A DNA stretch of 64,000 nucleotides from Mesostigma viride (lineage: Eukaryota; Streptophyta; Mesostigmatophyceae; Mesostigmatales; Mesostigmataceae). Position 1 is the first letter of the stretch; each line of letters starts with the position of its first letter. Positions 22,090-64,000 of the stretch are shown piece after piece. The notes below the pieces were generated by a model. It was given only the letters and a program-made list of their open reading frames with translations, had not been told where the DNA came from and searched no databases. Location of the stretch: NCBI GenBank assembly GCA_009746045.1, contig RPFO01000231.1, positions 711,388 to 775,387 on the forward strand, given 5' to 3'. Both the position numbers and the translations under genes were made by a program.

Positions 22090-22420
22090 TCCATTTGCGG
22101 GTATTTCCTCATAAATGGTGGGAGAGCGATCGCAGCAATGGTGCTGACCACTAGACAATCGCGGCCAGTTAGGCTCGAGACACGCGCCCGGCCCACATGA
22201 TCAACCAAGCTGTTTCCAGCCCCACCGTCTAGGTCATGTAGTACGTCGCTCTACACGTAAGCCAGCCATCGTTTCAATGCACAAGGCTATGCATTTCCAT
22301 CTCCATTCATATTCATCATCCTGCACGACTCGAAAACGCGGAAAAGATAACGGCAGGCTCGAGCTACCATGGTCCGGATTCTCCCGATTTCAGGCCTGCG
22401 CTGGTTGTTTACTTGGTAAA
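22090..22420 (-). repeat. Retroelement-associated block, copy 1
   Basis: About 320 bp, closely similar to 26714-27030 (tttgcgggtatttcctc, agcgatcgcagcaatggtgc, gtaagccagccat, then aaaacgcggaaaagataacg). At the second site the block abuts an inverted ATTTA-type tail, so it appears to be the 3' part of an element on the minus strand. Confidence 0.8.
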
Positions 22421-22601
22421 ACACCTGATGAGAACATCATCATTTGCATGAGGCAATGCGATTCTTTACTGAATGCAAGCTCATAAGTGAATAGATATAG
22501 GTTCGCAAGGAGCCCGTCTGCAACTGGATCCGGCCTGCTTGCCGACGCGCCGCCGATTCCTGAGTGGCATGCAGCACAGCTACCATATTATGCTGTACAA
22601 A

Positions 22602-23935
22602 TTAACAATGGTTCCCCTGACGACCCCGCCAACTACCGAGGAGTCTGCATCCAGCTAGAGCGCCACACTCAAGTTGTTCATGCGCATGATCCTCAACCGC
22701 CTTCGTTCTGCACTCGACCGTCACCTTAGAGGGGAAAGTCAAATAGGCTTTCATCCTGGGTGCAACACCGTCATGGCCATCTTCGTCGCGCGTCGCCTCT
22801 TCGAGGAAATCGCTCTCCTGCAACCTGGTGAGTTTCCCGCCATCCTGATCTTCATCGACTTCATCAAGGCTTTTGATTCTGTCCTCTGGGACGCTCTATG
22901 GGCTGTCCTTGCTCGCGCTCGCGTCCCCACTCCCCTGATTACTGTCATCCGCACGCTGTATGAGGGGTCGACCACTTCGGTGCGCACTCAACACGGCTTT
23001 ACCCCGCCATGTCCACTGCAGACCGGCGTCTGGCAGGGTTGCGTCCTGTTGCCGTACCTGTTTATTATTGTAGTGGATTATGTTATGCGCCAGGCACGTG
23101 CTCGCTTTGCTAGCATTGCAGGCCGTGCCCCTGCATGGCCCAGAGATCACGAACGAGCTTGGGGAAGGGGGCCGACTAACAAGCAGAATTTACTAGCTGA
23201 CCTCATTTACGCCGACGACATCACGCTCATCGAGATGCCGGAGTCTGCCCAACTTTGGCTGGACTGCCTGGCGCTCGAGGCTCGGGCGGTTGGTCTAGAA
23301 ATCAGCCCCATGCAAAACGGAGGCCCTGGCCCTCGGCATGGCAGGGCCCCCACCCACACAGTCCGCCTCTTAGACGACACCAAGTCAACTACCCTACTTC
23401 AGGCCGCTTCAAGCTGTTCGGCAGTTAGAGTTCCCGGCTGCGAGAACGACCTGACGACACGGATCCGGGCATGGCGTGGGCGCAACTCCATGACCACCGC
23501 CGCTGGTGGAGCAACCCCGCCCTACCCCGGATCGTCAAGCGTGACCTCTTCAAGGTCGTCATTCTGACGATCCTGACCTATGGCGCCGTGACCTGGACAC
23601 TGACGCAGGAGCTGAAGCAAAGACTCGACGGCAACGTCACCAAGATGCTGTGCAAGGCCCTTAACATCCCCTTTGGTTTGCACATTAGTAATGCGGATTT
23701 GTACGCTGATTTGCCGTATGTTTCCCACATTATTAGACACAGGCGCCTGGGCCTAGCCGGGCACCTGGCTCGCACAGATCAGGTAGACACATCAGATAGA
23801 TCGACTAGCTGGCACCAAGCCCGCCCAGCCTGGGCGATATGTCCGGCCTCACCTGGCGTGCCCCAGGCCGTGCGCGGCAGGGCCGCCACCCGTGGACTTT
23901 TTGTGATAGACTCGGCATAGACATGCACGTGCTAC
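22602..23935 (+). pseudogene. Non-LTR retrotransposon reverse transcriptase, broken
   Basis: One frame (22674-23300) carries RT motifs in order: GFHPGCNTVMAIFVARRLFEE-type block 2, FIDFIKAFDSVLWDALW (motif A aspartate), TGVWQGCVLLPYLF (motif B QG) and LADLIYADDITLIE (motif C YADD, near 23208-23219). The frame then shifts between about 23300 and 23480. The C-terminal part resumes at 23471 (DLFKVVILTILTYGAVTWTL, then GHLARTDQVDT) to a stop near 23920. The same order is seen intact in the minus-strand copy at 27180-27836. The 5' end (endonuclease part) is missing. It is a dead 5'-truncated LINE-like copy. Confidence 0.85.
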
Positions 23936-24214
23936 CCTAGACGTGACGGGCTCACACCCTGGCAGCCTCCTGGCCGGTTTGTCTGTAATCTGTCGAGGCA
24001 GATGGTACGCAAGGATAGATGGCAAGTAGTGATGAAGGAGACCACCCCGGGCAAGTCTGTGGGGGCTCCGCGTGTGACCGCGTACGTATGGCATTCATAG
24101 CGATTCGGGCCGTGGTGCCCACAACCCTGTAACTAGGACCTAGATAGCTTACACAATCCATTCCATCCCATGTTCCCCTCCCACTGAGGACTTATGCTCA
24201 CGTGACGCAGTCAC

Positions 24215-24270
24215 GTGCATGTCAATTAATTAATTAATTAATTAATTAATTATTTAATTAGTTAATTAAG
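24215..24270 (+). repeat. (TTAA)-rich AT tract
   Basis: A run of attaatta/ttaattaa about 50 bp long, between two retroelement fragments; probably an old element tail or an insertion target. Confidence 0.7.
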
Positions 24271-24409
24271 GAGCCCGGCACAGTTAGTGCCCATAGGGAT
24301 GCCAATAACTTGTTGGTATACGTCGCCCGCATTACAAATGAAGGTGTAATCAACAAGATAAGAGATCCAATGAACAAGGTCAGCCTTCGTGATGTCAGAT
24401 CAAATGATA

Positions 24410-25112
24410 AGGCATAAGAAAATATATGTCCTCGTCCTCACGGTGCTCACGTATGGCGCCGAGGCGTGGACACTCACACCCACACTGGCAGCTAAGCTCG
24501 ACGGCACGGTTTACAGGATGCTCCGACAGGTCCTGAACGTAGGGTTCTCCAAGCGCCCGTCATTAGAGTCTTTGTATCAGGGTATGCCTCGTATTTCGGA
24601 CGAGATTAGGCAGCGTAGGATAGCATTTGTAGGACACCTTGCTCGCACCAGCCAGGTCGACACCGCCCTTGGTCTGGCAGGCCCCCAGCGGCTTGGCCAG
24701 GCTGCCAGGGCGGCATATTCTGACCTGGCCTGGCCCCAAGGGCATTCCCCAAAGGGTAGGGAAACATGTCACGAACTAGTAACGTCCAGATGTTGCTGGA
24801 CAACCTAGTGGTCCCAGCCCAGTTTCAATACCGCATCCACTCTCTCTCCCTTCTTTGGACTGCCATGCAGAACAAGACGCGGTGGCAGAAGATTGTCAAG
24901 GCTCACACGCCCGACCCTGTGGGCAAGCCACCTCCCCCCAAGAGGAGGAGGCGTTTTGATGAGCAGTGTAGTTAGGATTTTTCTAGACTAGATAGATTAG
25001 CGTTAGGTTAATCCGATTACGCGGCTCTCTCCACTCCACCACCCATCAAGGAATATGTGCTACATGATCTCCCAACGGAGGCATGTTATAATTTAATTTA
25101 ATTTTAATTCAT
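24410..25112 (+). pseudogene. LINE-like 3' end copy with tail
   Basis: Starts abruptly in the RT C-terminal region (VLVLTVLTYGAEAWTLTPTL), continues through RISDEIRQRR and FVGHLARTSQVDTALG, then shifts frame near 24770 and ends with a basic tail (KPPPPKRRRRFDEQ) and a TAG near 24975. After it comes an untranslated 3' end, ggaatatgtgctacatgatc then tcccaacggaggcatgtt, closing in an ATTTA-type tail. The same 3' terminus, inverted, occurs at 3226-3290, 6015-6055 and 27023-27070, so the family is multi-copy. Confidence 0.85.
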
Positions 25113-25119
25113 TTAATTT

Positions 25120-25880
25120 GATTTGGCTAGGGCAATGACGCCATACCTGTTCATTATTGTGGTCGAATACGTAATAATGATTCAGGCGCGCAATCGGTTT
25201 GCTCGCATTGTGGGCCGGTAGGGAACCAGGGGTGCATGAAGGTCGCCAACAAATTCTGGCATGGCAGGACGAAAAGGGAGATTCGGCTAGCGGAAATCAT
25301 CTACTAGCTATATGCAGACCACCCTCTTCGAGGACACTGAGCACGTGCAGACGTGGCTTGACTGCCTCGCAATCGAGGCCCGAGCTAGTGGTGGGTCTCG
25401 AGGTCAGCAAGCTAGAAGACAGAGGCCCTGGCGGTTGGGCTCACTCAGCCACGTACTGCCCGGCCTCTTTCTCCTTGATGGCTCTCATGTCCAATATAGG
25501 GACCGCGTCAAGTAGCTGCATGGGTAGCTTGCTCCCCAGCTGCGAGGCCGATGGGACCATTGTATCTCCCTCGCCCGGCACGCTTTACGTCAATACAACA
25601 GGGCCCTGTGGCGCAAGCCCTTGGGCAAGCTAGAGAAACAGGACCTGTTTAAGGTACTGGTCTTCCCTGTTCTCACGTACGGGGCTGAGACGTGAACCCT
25701 CACCGCCGACCTTGCCAGAAGCTAGACGGCGCGCGGTCCGACCAACATGCCGCGGTCAATTTTCCGTGTGGGGTACATATGCTGCTCACGTCCGCAGTGA
25801 AGTGAGGACCTGTACCTCGGCATGCCACACATCACCAGCACCAGCAGCGGCGCATGGCCGAAACTCACGTCCCTTGACGT
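25120..25880 (+). pseudogene. Heavily decayed LINE-like RT fragment
   Basis: Begins ccatacctgttcattattgt, matching the motif B end of the copy at 23050, and later has gacctgtttaaggtactggt, then ctcacgtacggggctgag (the VLTYGAE segment). Frames are broken by several stops and shifts. Confidence 0.7.
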
Positions 25881-25904
25881 GACGGGCTCGCACTGCATGA
25901 CCAC

Positions 25905-26240
25905 TTGAGGAGGCGGTTGCGGCGATCAGTAGGTACTAGCTGCACGCAGCTGCGCGTGTTGCGGGCGGGGGAGACCAACCTCGCGGATGATGACGTGTCA
26001 GAACTTATTGTGAAGAGGGGGCACGAGTTGCGTGCGCTGGTTCTCTCACGGACGAGGATCAGGGACCAAACGGTCGCGCTGGTGGCACGCCATTGTTGCG
26101 GCCCCCGGTTACGCAAGCTGAGGGTGGCGGATTGTCGCGTCATGGACGAAAGCATACGTGTGCTGGCGAGACTGCATGCAGGTGCCTGCGGTACCTCAAC
26201 CTGGGCGGGTGTGAGGTGACGTCTCGGCCAGCCTGGTTTT
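25905..26240 (+). pseudogene. Leucine-rich-repeat (F-box/AMN1-type) gene relic
   Basis: Frame 25905-26175 reads as successive about 26-residue LRRs of the cysteine-containing type: LRVLRAGETNLADDDVSELI, LRALVLSRTRIRDQTVALVA, LRKLRVADCRVMDESIRVLA. The next repeat (CLRYLNLGGCEVTS) is in another frame starting near 26180, so there is either a frameshift or an intron at atgcag/gtgcc. No start, F-box or longer LRR array is visible. It is flanked by dead retroelements, so it is probably a captured or truncated fragment. Confidence 0.65.
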
Positions 26241-26399
26241 GCTGGGGAGTGACGTGGACACTAATGCGCAGTGGTACTGGTGGTGAGATGGGACTTGACA
26301 TCATCAGATCAGACGTTACGTGCCGGCAGGGACACGATGAGGTGGCACACGGGCTGCCAGATGTCTACGATGGATCATGATGATCATGATATTGGAGGC

Positions 26400-26690
26400 A
26401 ATGGAATTGCCCACTATATTTAGTGCAACGTTGAGTCTCGCGGCATAATTAATGCGGCATAGATCATCATTATATGGATGATGATGGTGATGGGGCGGGC
26501 CGGGTTGAAGTACAATGCAAAAAGAAACAAAATTTCACCGACTCACCGACTCCCACACTACCAAAGTTCAAAGTTCACCTATACAATATTCATCAGTCAT
26601 CATCTCGTTGGAACCGCGTGGACTGAGATTAAATAAGAGGGATCCCCAAAAGGTTAAAAAAGCTCCACGCGGAATCGAACCTGGATTAAA
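26400..26690. other. Short intergenic stretch with a tRNA T-arm-like string
   Basis: On the minus strand, ggttcgattccgcgtggagc followed by TTTTTT (about 26650-26690) looks like a Pol III B box, a tRNA 3' end and a terminator. No A box or 5' half is present because an AT tail replaces it, so at most this is a tRNA-derived SINE end or tRNA fragment. Confidence 0.3.
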
Positions 26691-27035
26691 AATTAAATTA
26701 AATCAAATTATAACATTTGCGGGTATTTCCTCGTAAATGGTGGGAGAGCGATCGCAGCAATGGTGCTCACCACTAGACACTCCCGGCCAGTTAGGCTAGA
26801 AACACACGCCCTGATCAAGCATGCTGTTTCCGGCCCCACCGTCTAGGTCATCTAGTCGCTCCACACGTAAGCCAGCCATAATTTCAATGCACAAGGATAC
26901 ACATTTCCATCACCATTCATCTTCATCATCCTGAACGACTCGAAAACGCGGAAAAGATAACGGCAGGCTCGAGCTACCATGGTCCGGATTCTCCCGATTT
27001 CTGGCCTGCGCTGGTTGTCTCTTTGATAACATGCC
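26690..27035 (-). repeat. Retroelement-associated block, copy 2, with tail
   Basis: Same block as 22090-22420. Here it abuts aaattaaattaaatcaaatt at 26690-26710, an inverted ATTTA-type tail, so the element's 3' end points left. Confidence 0.8.
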
Positions 27036-27860
27036 TCCGTTGGGAGATCATGTAGCACATATTCCTTGATAGGCCAGGTCAGAATGTGCCGCCCTGGCTG
27101 GCCAAGCCGCTGGGGGCCTGCCAGACCAAGGGCGGTGTCGACCTGGCTGGTGCGAGCAAGGTGTCCTACAAATGCTATCCTACGTACGCTGTCTAATCTC
27201 GTCTGAAATACGAGGCATGCCCTGATACAAAGACTTTAAAGACCTATGCGTGGAAAACCCTACATTCAAGGCCTGACGGAGCATCCTGGTTACCGTGCCG
27301 TTGAGCCTGGCTGCCAGTGTGGGTGTGAGTGTCCACGCCTCGGCGCCATACGTGAGCACCGTGAGGACGAGGACCTTGAAGAGCATGCGCTTGCGGTGCT
27401 CGCCCAGGCCCTTGGAGCGCCAGTAGGTGTTGAGCGAACGTAGCCTAGCCCAGGCCAGGCCGATGCGGGTGTCCACATCGTCGGTGGTGTCAGGGAGCCC
27501 GCTCCCTAACAGTTTGAAGCGATCTCGGAACAGGACCGTCGTCAAGTCGAGCAGGCGCGGCAGCGGCGGTGTACTGGAGGCCCCAATCACCATCGCCTCA
27601 GTTTTGACACTAATCTCCAACCCCACCGCCCGCGCCTCCAGGCCCAGACAGTCCAGCCAGGTCTGAATGTGCTCGGGGCTCGCGATGAGGGTGGTGTCAT
27701 CCGCATAAATCAGGTCGGCCAGGCAGTAGCCAGGTTTAACCCCGCCGCGCGCGCTCTCGTTAAGGATGTCCAAGCCTGGCTCGAACCCCTTAAGAGCAGT
27801 AAAGCGCGCACATGCCCGACGCATGACGTGATCCACGACAATAATGAACAGGTATGGCCA
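27023..27860 (-). pseudogene. LINE-like RT C-terminal copy, least decayed
   Basis: An uninterrupted 218-codon frame (27836-27180) covers MDHVMRRACARF, LADLIYADDTTLI (YADD near 27700), EARAVGLEISVKTEAMVIGA (motif D-like lysine), LTVLTYGAEAWTL and LYQGMPRISDEIRQR. Beyond 27180 the frame shifts, and the element reaches its 3' end at 27023-27070, inverted relative to 25050-25100. It is 5'-truncated before motif B. The most recent insertion of this family here, judged by its open frame. Confidence 0.85.
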
Positions 27861-28291
27861 TGGGGACAGGACACAACCGGATGCGAACCTGGATCTTTAT
27901 ATATAACTCTCCTGATCCCAATCTATGGCCGGCCAACTGCCAAAAAACTAGCACTGGTCAATATTGCGGAAATTGCGCTGGATATTCTATATGCGAGCTA
28001 ATGGTGCATAGGAGTACTACACCAGTGGACATCCCCCGTCCGTGAGATGCAAGATCCGCCTCCCTGACCGGGCCTGACGTACGGGACTTCCGCCGGCAAC
28101 ACCGCCGATCATCTTAAGTACTACCAATGCACAACCATTCCAAGCACAGATATCGCTGGACGTATACCTCTTATTAAATCTAAGCATGCCTCTTTCCAAA
28201 TCCAACTCCAAGCTCGAAGCCATTTTTTCACCGACTTGTCCAGTAAGTTGAATACCCGGCGTGCCCCATAGTGTCCATCTTCCCAGTAAAA

Positions 28292-30696
28292 GTCCTAAAT
28301 TTAGGACCAAGTGGAATTAAAATATATACATGCAAACATTAAAATTTGACCCTGGCATTCGTGCCCATGACAGATAACACACTTTTTTAGTTTCTATCAA
28401 AAACCTGGGGTCAAATAATTACATTTAGTGCATGAATGGGCCCTGCCACCTGCCAGACCTCAAAGCGCGAATTTGGCCAAAATGTGGGTTTTAGGACCAT
28501 TAGGACCAATTAGTGTCAACGCATGACCATGCTATCCACACGGTCCCTTGAGCATCTTACAAGCGCTAGGGGACCCTACGAGGCCTTGGGATGGCGGGGC
28601 AGCGTATAACAAGGCCATACCCTGCTGTGGCTGCCTCTATATATACACGTGCTTAACGGTGTCACAGATGGTGCAGGTAATGCAATATACGGTTGCATGG
28701 TTGCTGAGGTTGCCCGGCTTGAACATGGCCCACCCCTTGCGGTAAACTTTCTCTAAGCATATGCCAAACCTTCTTTGACATCACGGACATGCTGGCCACC
28801 ACCCAGCGATGAAAAAACAATGCATTTGCATTGCAACTAACACATGAATGCAGCCAAATCAAGTTACAAAACAACGGTGTGCTAACATGCAACGCTTTGT
28901 GAGCGAATTCAGGGTGCATGTAACACGTAAACCATACTGTATATACTGTCTGAGAACACCCTGAACGACTGCAGGCCACAGGACCATGGTTTATAACTAA
29001 CACATGAGTAAAACTGCTCTTACGCATGTGTGTTTTAGCTGCAGCGGACGACGAAGATAGAGACGTAAAAAATTGTATGACGTAAACCAACTATGTGTGA
29101 CAGTTATGTGCACAGAGAACGTCCCCTCTTTTTAGGCATAGCTGGCTGACTCAAAACACCACGACAGCGTTGCCAGTTACACTCATGATCTAGGACACCC
29201 GGCACGTACCTGCTACTTACGTCGCCTCATTCCAGATGGTTGCAAAAAAGTCGCTGAAATCCGCAGCGAGGTCAGCTTTCCGAGAGCTGAGCGCACCAAA
29301 GCTGGCCAACCGGTTCGAAAATGATATAAACCACGCTTGTGCTGCGTTCTAGGTCCAAGAAATACCGAAAGTGAAGACCTATAAGGTGCGCTCGCTGCCC
29401 AGCCTGAACGTCCCTAAAACATGGTCGACAATGGAAATCGGGCAAGAATATCACGGCCCAGGCGCTCCCATGTCAAATACTCCGTTTCTAAACTCCAGAC
29501 TATAATAAAAATCGTCCACAAAAATTTCCTGGCTTGATTCGCACCACCATTGCTAATACACTAACATGTTTGTGCCAAAATCGACCCTCCGCGAGCAGGC
29601 GATCTGCGACCCATTTGTGTTGTGCCGCTGTGCTACAGCGCTACACATAAAAAGTTGCGCAGAAAATATTCACAGCCTTTAAGCATAACTAACAACCTTT
29701 CGTTTTTGCTACTGGGCGCCCGAAATGATAAACGCACGTGAAAACGCCGGCCACGATTGTCAGGTCGCCATATCCACCTCACTTCATTCCCGCACCCACT
29801 TTTTCGCTCCAAAATCCAGGGGGGGTGTCCAAAAACAAGAAAATTTACACGACGCTGGATTCGAGTAGATCTCGCGAAAACAAGCATGTTTGCCACTGGT
29901 CGCAACCCCAGGGGGTCTCTAGGTTAGAAGTTACAGAGCCTCAAAAACCGTTAACTTAAAGGGTAGGTAGGTAGGGTGCCAGGCCGATATGGGTTTTTTA
30001 CAACAAAACACTTGGATTTCTGCTAGCTCCCTGTATGGTCGGAATTTTGAAACGGCTTGACGGACAAACTGATAGCACTTGGCGAGCTGAACCCAAATCT
30101 GCAGTCAAAATTTTGGCAGGTACCATAGAGGGGGGGGGGTTGCCCGCAAGATGGTGCTGCCCCTTGGCACGGAAGTATGCTGCCGTCTGCCACCACTACA
30201 AGGCTTCCGCTGTCCAGCGCCGTGCCGTGCCAGTATCGCGTCGCGCCGGCCAATGACCCATTTTAGAAAACCGGAATTTTCCCATACACCAATATGCTCA
30301 AACGGTAGAGCTCGCGGAGCTGATCATTTTGCTCCCTAGGTCGACCCCTATAACCCTTGGGACCTCAGTGTTTTGCTAGGTATAGCGCCTACGTGCTAGG
30401 TAGGTAGGGTCCAAGGGCCAACTTTTGGAAAATTTCAGCGTATGTGTCTGATATTTTTGTTTCGGACACCCCCCCTGCCAAAATCGGTTATATTTTTGGT
30501 CGAGGTACCTACTTTCCCGCCATTATACCCGGTACCCGGGTACGGAATCCGGGTACCATGTGCCGGTACCACGGGTCGGGTACATCATGCCGGGTACGGT
30601 GGACATGGGGTACGGTCCATATAGTGACCCCCCCCCCCGGTACCTCGGTTTTAGTGACCACTAGGACGATTTAGGACAAAGTCCTAAATTTAGGAC
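28292..30696. mobile_element. Possible 2.4-kb element bounded by a 16-bp palindrome
   Basis: gtcctaaatttaggac is present at 28292-28307 and again at 30681-30696, and related ttaggacc strings lie just inside both ends (28485-28510; 30655-30675). The interior has no convincing gene. It holds two ggtaggtaggt runs (29962, 30398). Because the motif is itself a palindrome, true inverted repeats cannot be told from two copies of one site. Confidence 0.35.
30515..30610. repeat. Cluster of GGTACC/GGGTAC palindromic motifs
   Basis: About eight ggtac-containing words in 95 bp (acccggtacccgggtacgg, ccgggtaccatgtgccggta, cgggtacatcatgccgggta). It may fold or bind a dimeric factor; no gene is adjacent. 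Confidence 0.6.
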
Positions 30697-31203
30697 CGTG
30701 GGAGGATTAACATTAGAGTTAGATTGGCACTCCGAGCGCTGCCTCCATCCCATGACCCACTCGATTGAGGCTTCATGAGTCGACGCGATGCAGTCGCGTG
30801 CTCCATTAAAGGTAGCATCCGTGCCAGTGTCTCATGCACCTAGAACATGGAACTGAGCTGCAATCAATGCCCAACCACCCGGCACTCAGAGGCTAGCCAA
30901 AGTTGCTACTTTCGTTCAGTGAACGACTTGCCCTTTTCCTAGCCAGGCTAAATCTGGGCGAGCGCCTTTTTCCCCTCAACACGTACTCTAGGGAAACTTT
31001 GAGCCGGGGACAATTCAGGAAGTCTACAAAGTAAGATTAGCCAATAAATACATAAATAAATACATAAATAATGATATTTCTGTGCCCCAAAGCCTCCTGC
31101 AAATAGAAAGGGGTGTTCGATAGAGCACTTTTGGTGCATGAATGAACAACCAGTCGGATAACGTCTTCCATGGGTACTTCAAGAAGGCGACTTGGCAGTA
31201 GAA

Positions 31204-63027
<31,824 letters not shown>

Positions 63028-64000
63028 CTGGGCAGACGAGTCAACAAGCAAAATTCGTGTGTACTTGTCACTTGCCACATGCGTAGTCATGATAATGGAC
63101 TGGCAAACAAAACAAAAAAAATTCATGCCCCTTTGATGACAGAGATGAACACATCGTTACTGAGCCAGAACGAAAGAGAAGAGGAGATTCGTTAATAAGA
63201 CAAAACTGCAAATGTCAATAAGATAACCATGTATTCGACCGTCTTCTCGTAGATGGCCACTGATAAAGGCTTATGTAAGAAATACTTCTTTACTTACTAC
63301 AACAACTATGGTGCACATTCACTCCCCTAGTCTTTCCCTACTACTCTGAACGTCAGCCCATGAGAAAGCCGTAGGAAGCGGTAGAGTGCGTACCAGCATC
63401 CTAAAATCAGCCGGAGTCCCTTTTGCACTTACCATACACGCATCATACAAAATAGAAAGGGGGGGGTGGAGTGGTCCAGTGCTTAAAGACAGTTCTTGAG
63501 GGATGTGGACTTTGGGTCGACTGGACCCTACAGTGCTGCTTGACATAGGTATCCATGCAACAGACTCCAACAGCAATGAACGGGAATCCAACAAGCAGGA
63601 TTGAAAATAACTATGTGAGAGAGACTATTGAAAGAGACTACAAAGATAACAAGTAGTATGAGACTGAGAGAGACTATTGAAAGAGACTACAAAGATTACT
63701 AGTATGAGACTGAGAGAGACTATGTGAGAGAGACTATTGAAAGAGACTACAAAGATTACAAGTAGTATGAGACTGAGAGAGACTATGTGAGAGAGACTAT
63801 TGAAAGAGACTACGTATACTATACTATATGAGACTGTGAGAGACTATGTGAGAGAAACTATTGAAAGAGACTACGTATACTATACTATATGAGACTGAGA
63901 GAGACTATGTGAGAGAGACTATTGAAAGACTACGTATACAATACTATATGAGATTGAGAGGGACCATGTGTTACATCAGTACGTCACGGTGCATTTGATC
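63028..64000. repeat. Rotatin intron with ~60-bp repeat at the right edge
   Basis: No coding exon is visible. From about 63600 to 63960 a repeat built from gagagagactattgaaaga, gactacaaagatta and tatgagactgagagagacta runs in about six imperfect copies. Confidence 0.8.

Noticed and set aside
26640-26690. A complete tRNA gene
   Set aside because: Only a T-arm/3' end-like string with a T run is present; the 5' half and A box are absent.

Overview
This is a nuclear window from a eukaryote. All convincing coding sequence is broken by GT-AG introns whose phases fit at every junction. Exons are GC-rich; introns and intergenic DNA are AT-richer and full of minisatellites. The TMEM50-like protein resembles land-plant and green-algal members as I remember them, and there is an interstitial (CCCTAAA)n tract, the plant-type telomere repeat. 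A rotatin gene implies an organism that builds centrioles or basal bodies, which flowering plants do not. A flagellated green alga, or a flagellate-gamete streptophyte, fits best; I cannot name the species.

Layout. 1-2.7 kb (+): 3' part of an unrecognised helical protein gene. 2.7-8.1 kb: repeats and no gene I can support. 8.1-16.4 kb (-): NUP58-like FG nucleoporin. 16.4-17.6 kb: shared divergent 5' region. 17.6-21.1 kb (+): complete three-exon TMEM50/UPF0220 gene, 152 aa. 21.1-31.2 kb: transposon graveyard with non-LTR reverse transcriptase fragments, a leucine-rich-repeat gene relic and a region bounded by a 16-bp palindrome. 31.2-63.0 kb and beyond the right edge (-): rotatin (RTTN/Ana3), a centriole scaffold protein. 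Eighteen exons are assigned, phases agree at all seventeen junctions, and they add up to 4235 codons plus stop, about twice human rotatin. One exon is 7416 bp. Its first exon(s) lie to the right of the window.

The most unusual feature is a pattern shared by all four genes. Many introns carry diverged copies ('echoes') of the neighbouring exon edge with its splice site, usually about 75-140 bp apart and often in series. In other introns a minisatellite unit starts exactly at the 5' splice site, or a homopyrimidine tract beside the 3' splice site has grown to hundreds of bases. This suggests introns here lengthen by repeated tandem duplication across splice junctions. NUP58 adds a related observation: its last FG repeats are encoded one per exon, in phase 1-1 exons that all end inside the glycine codon of PAFG.
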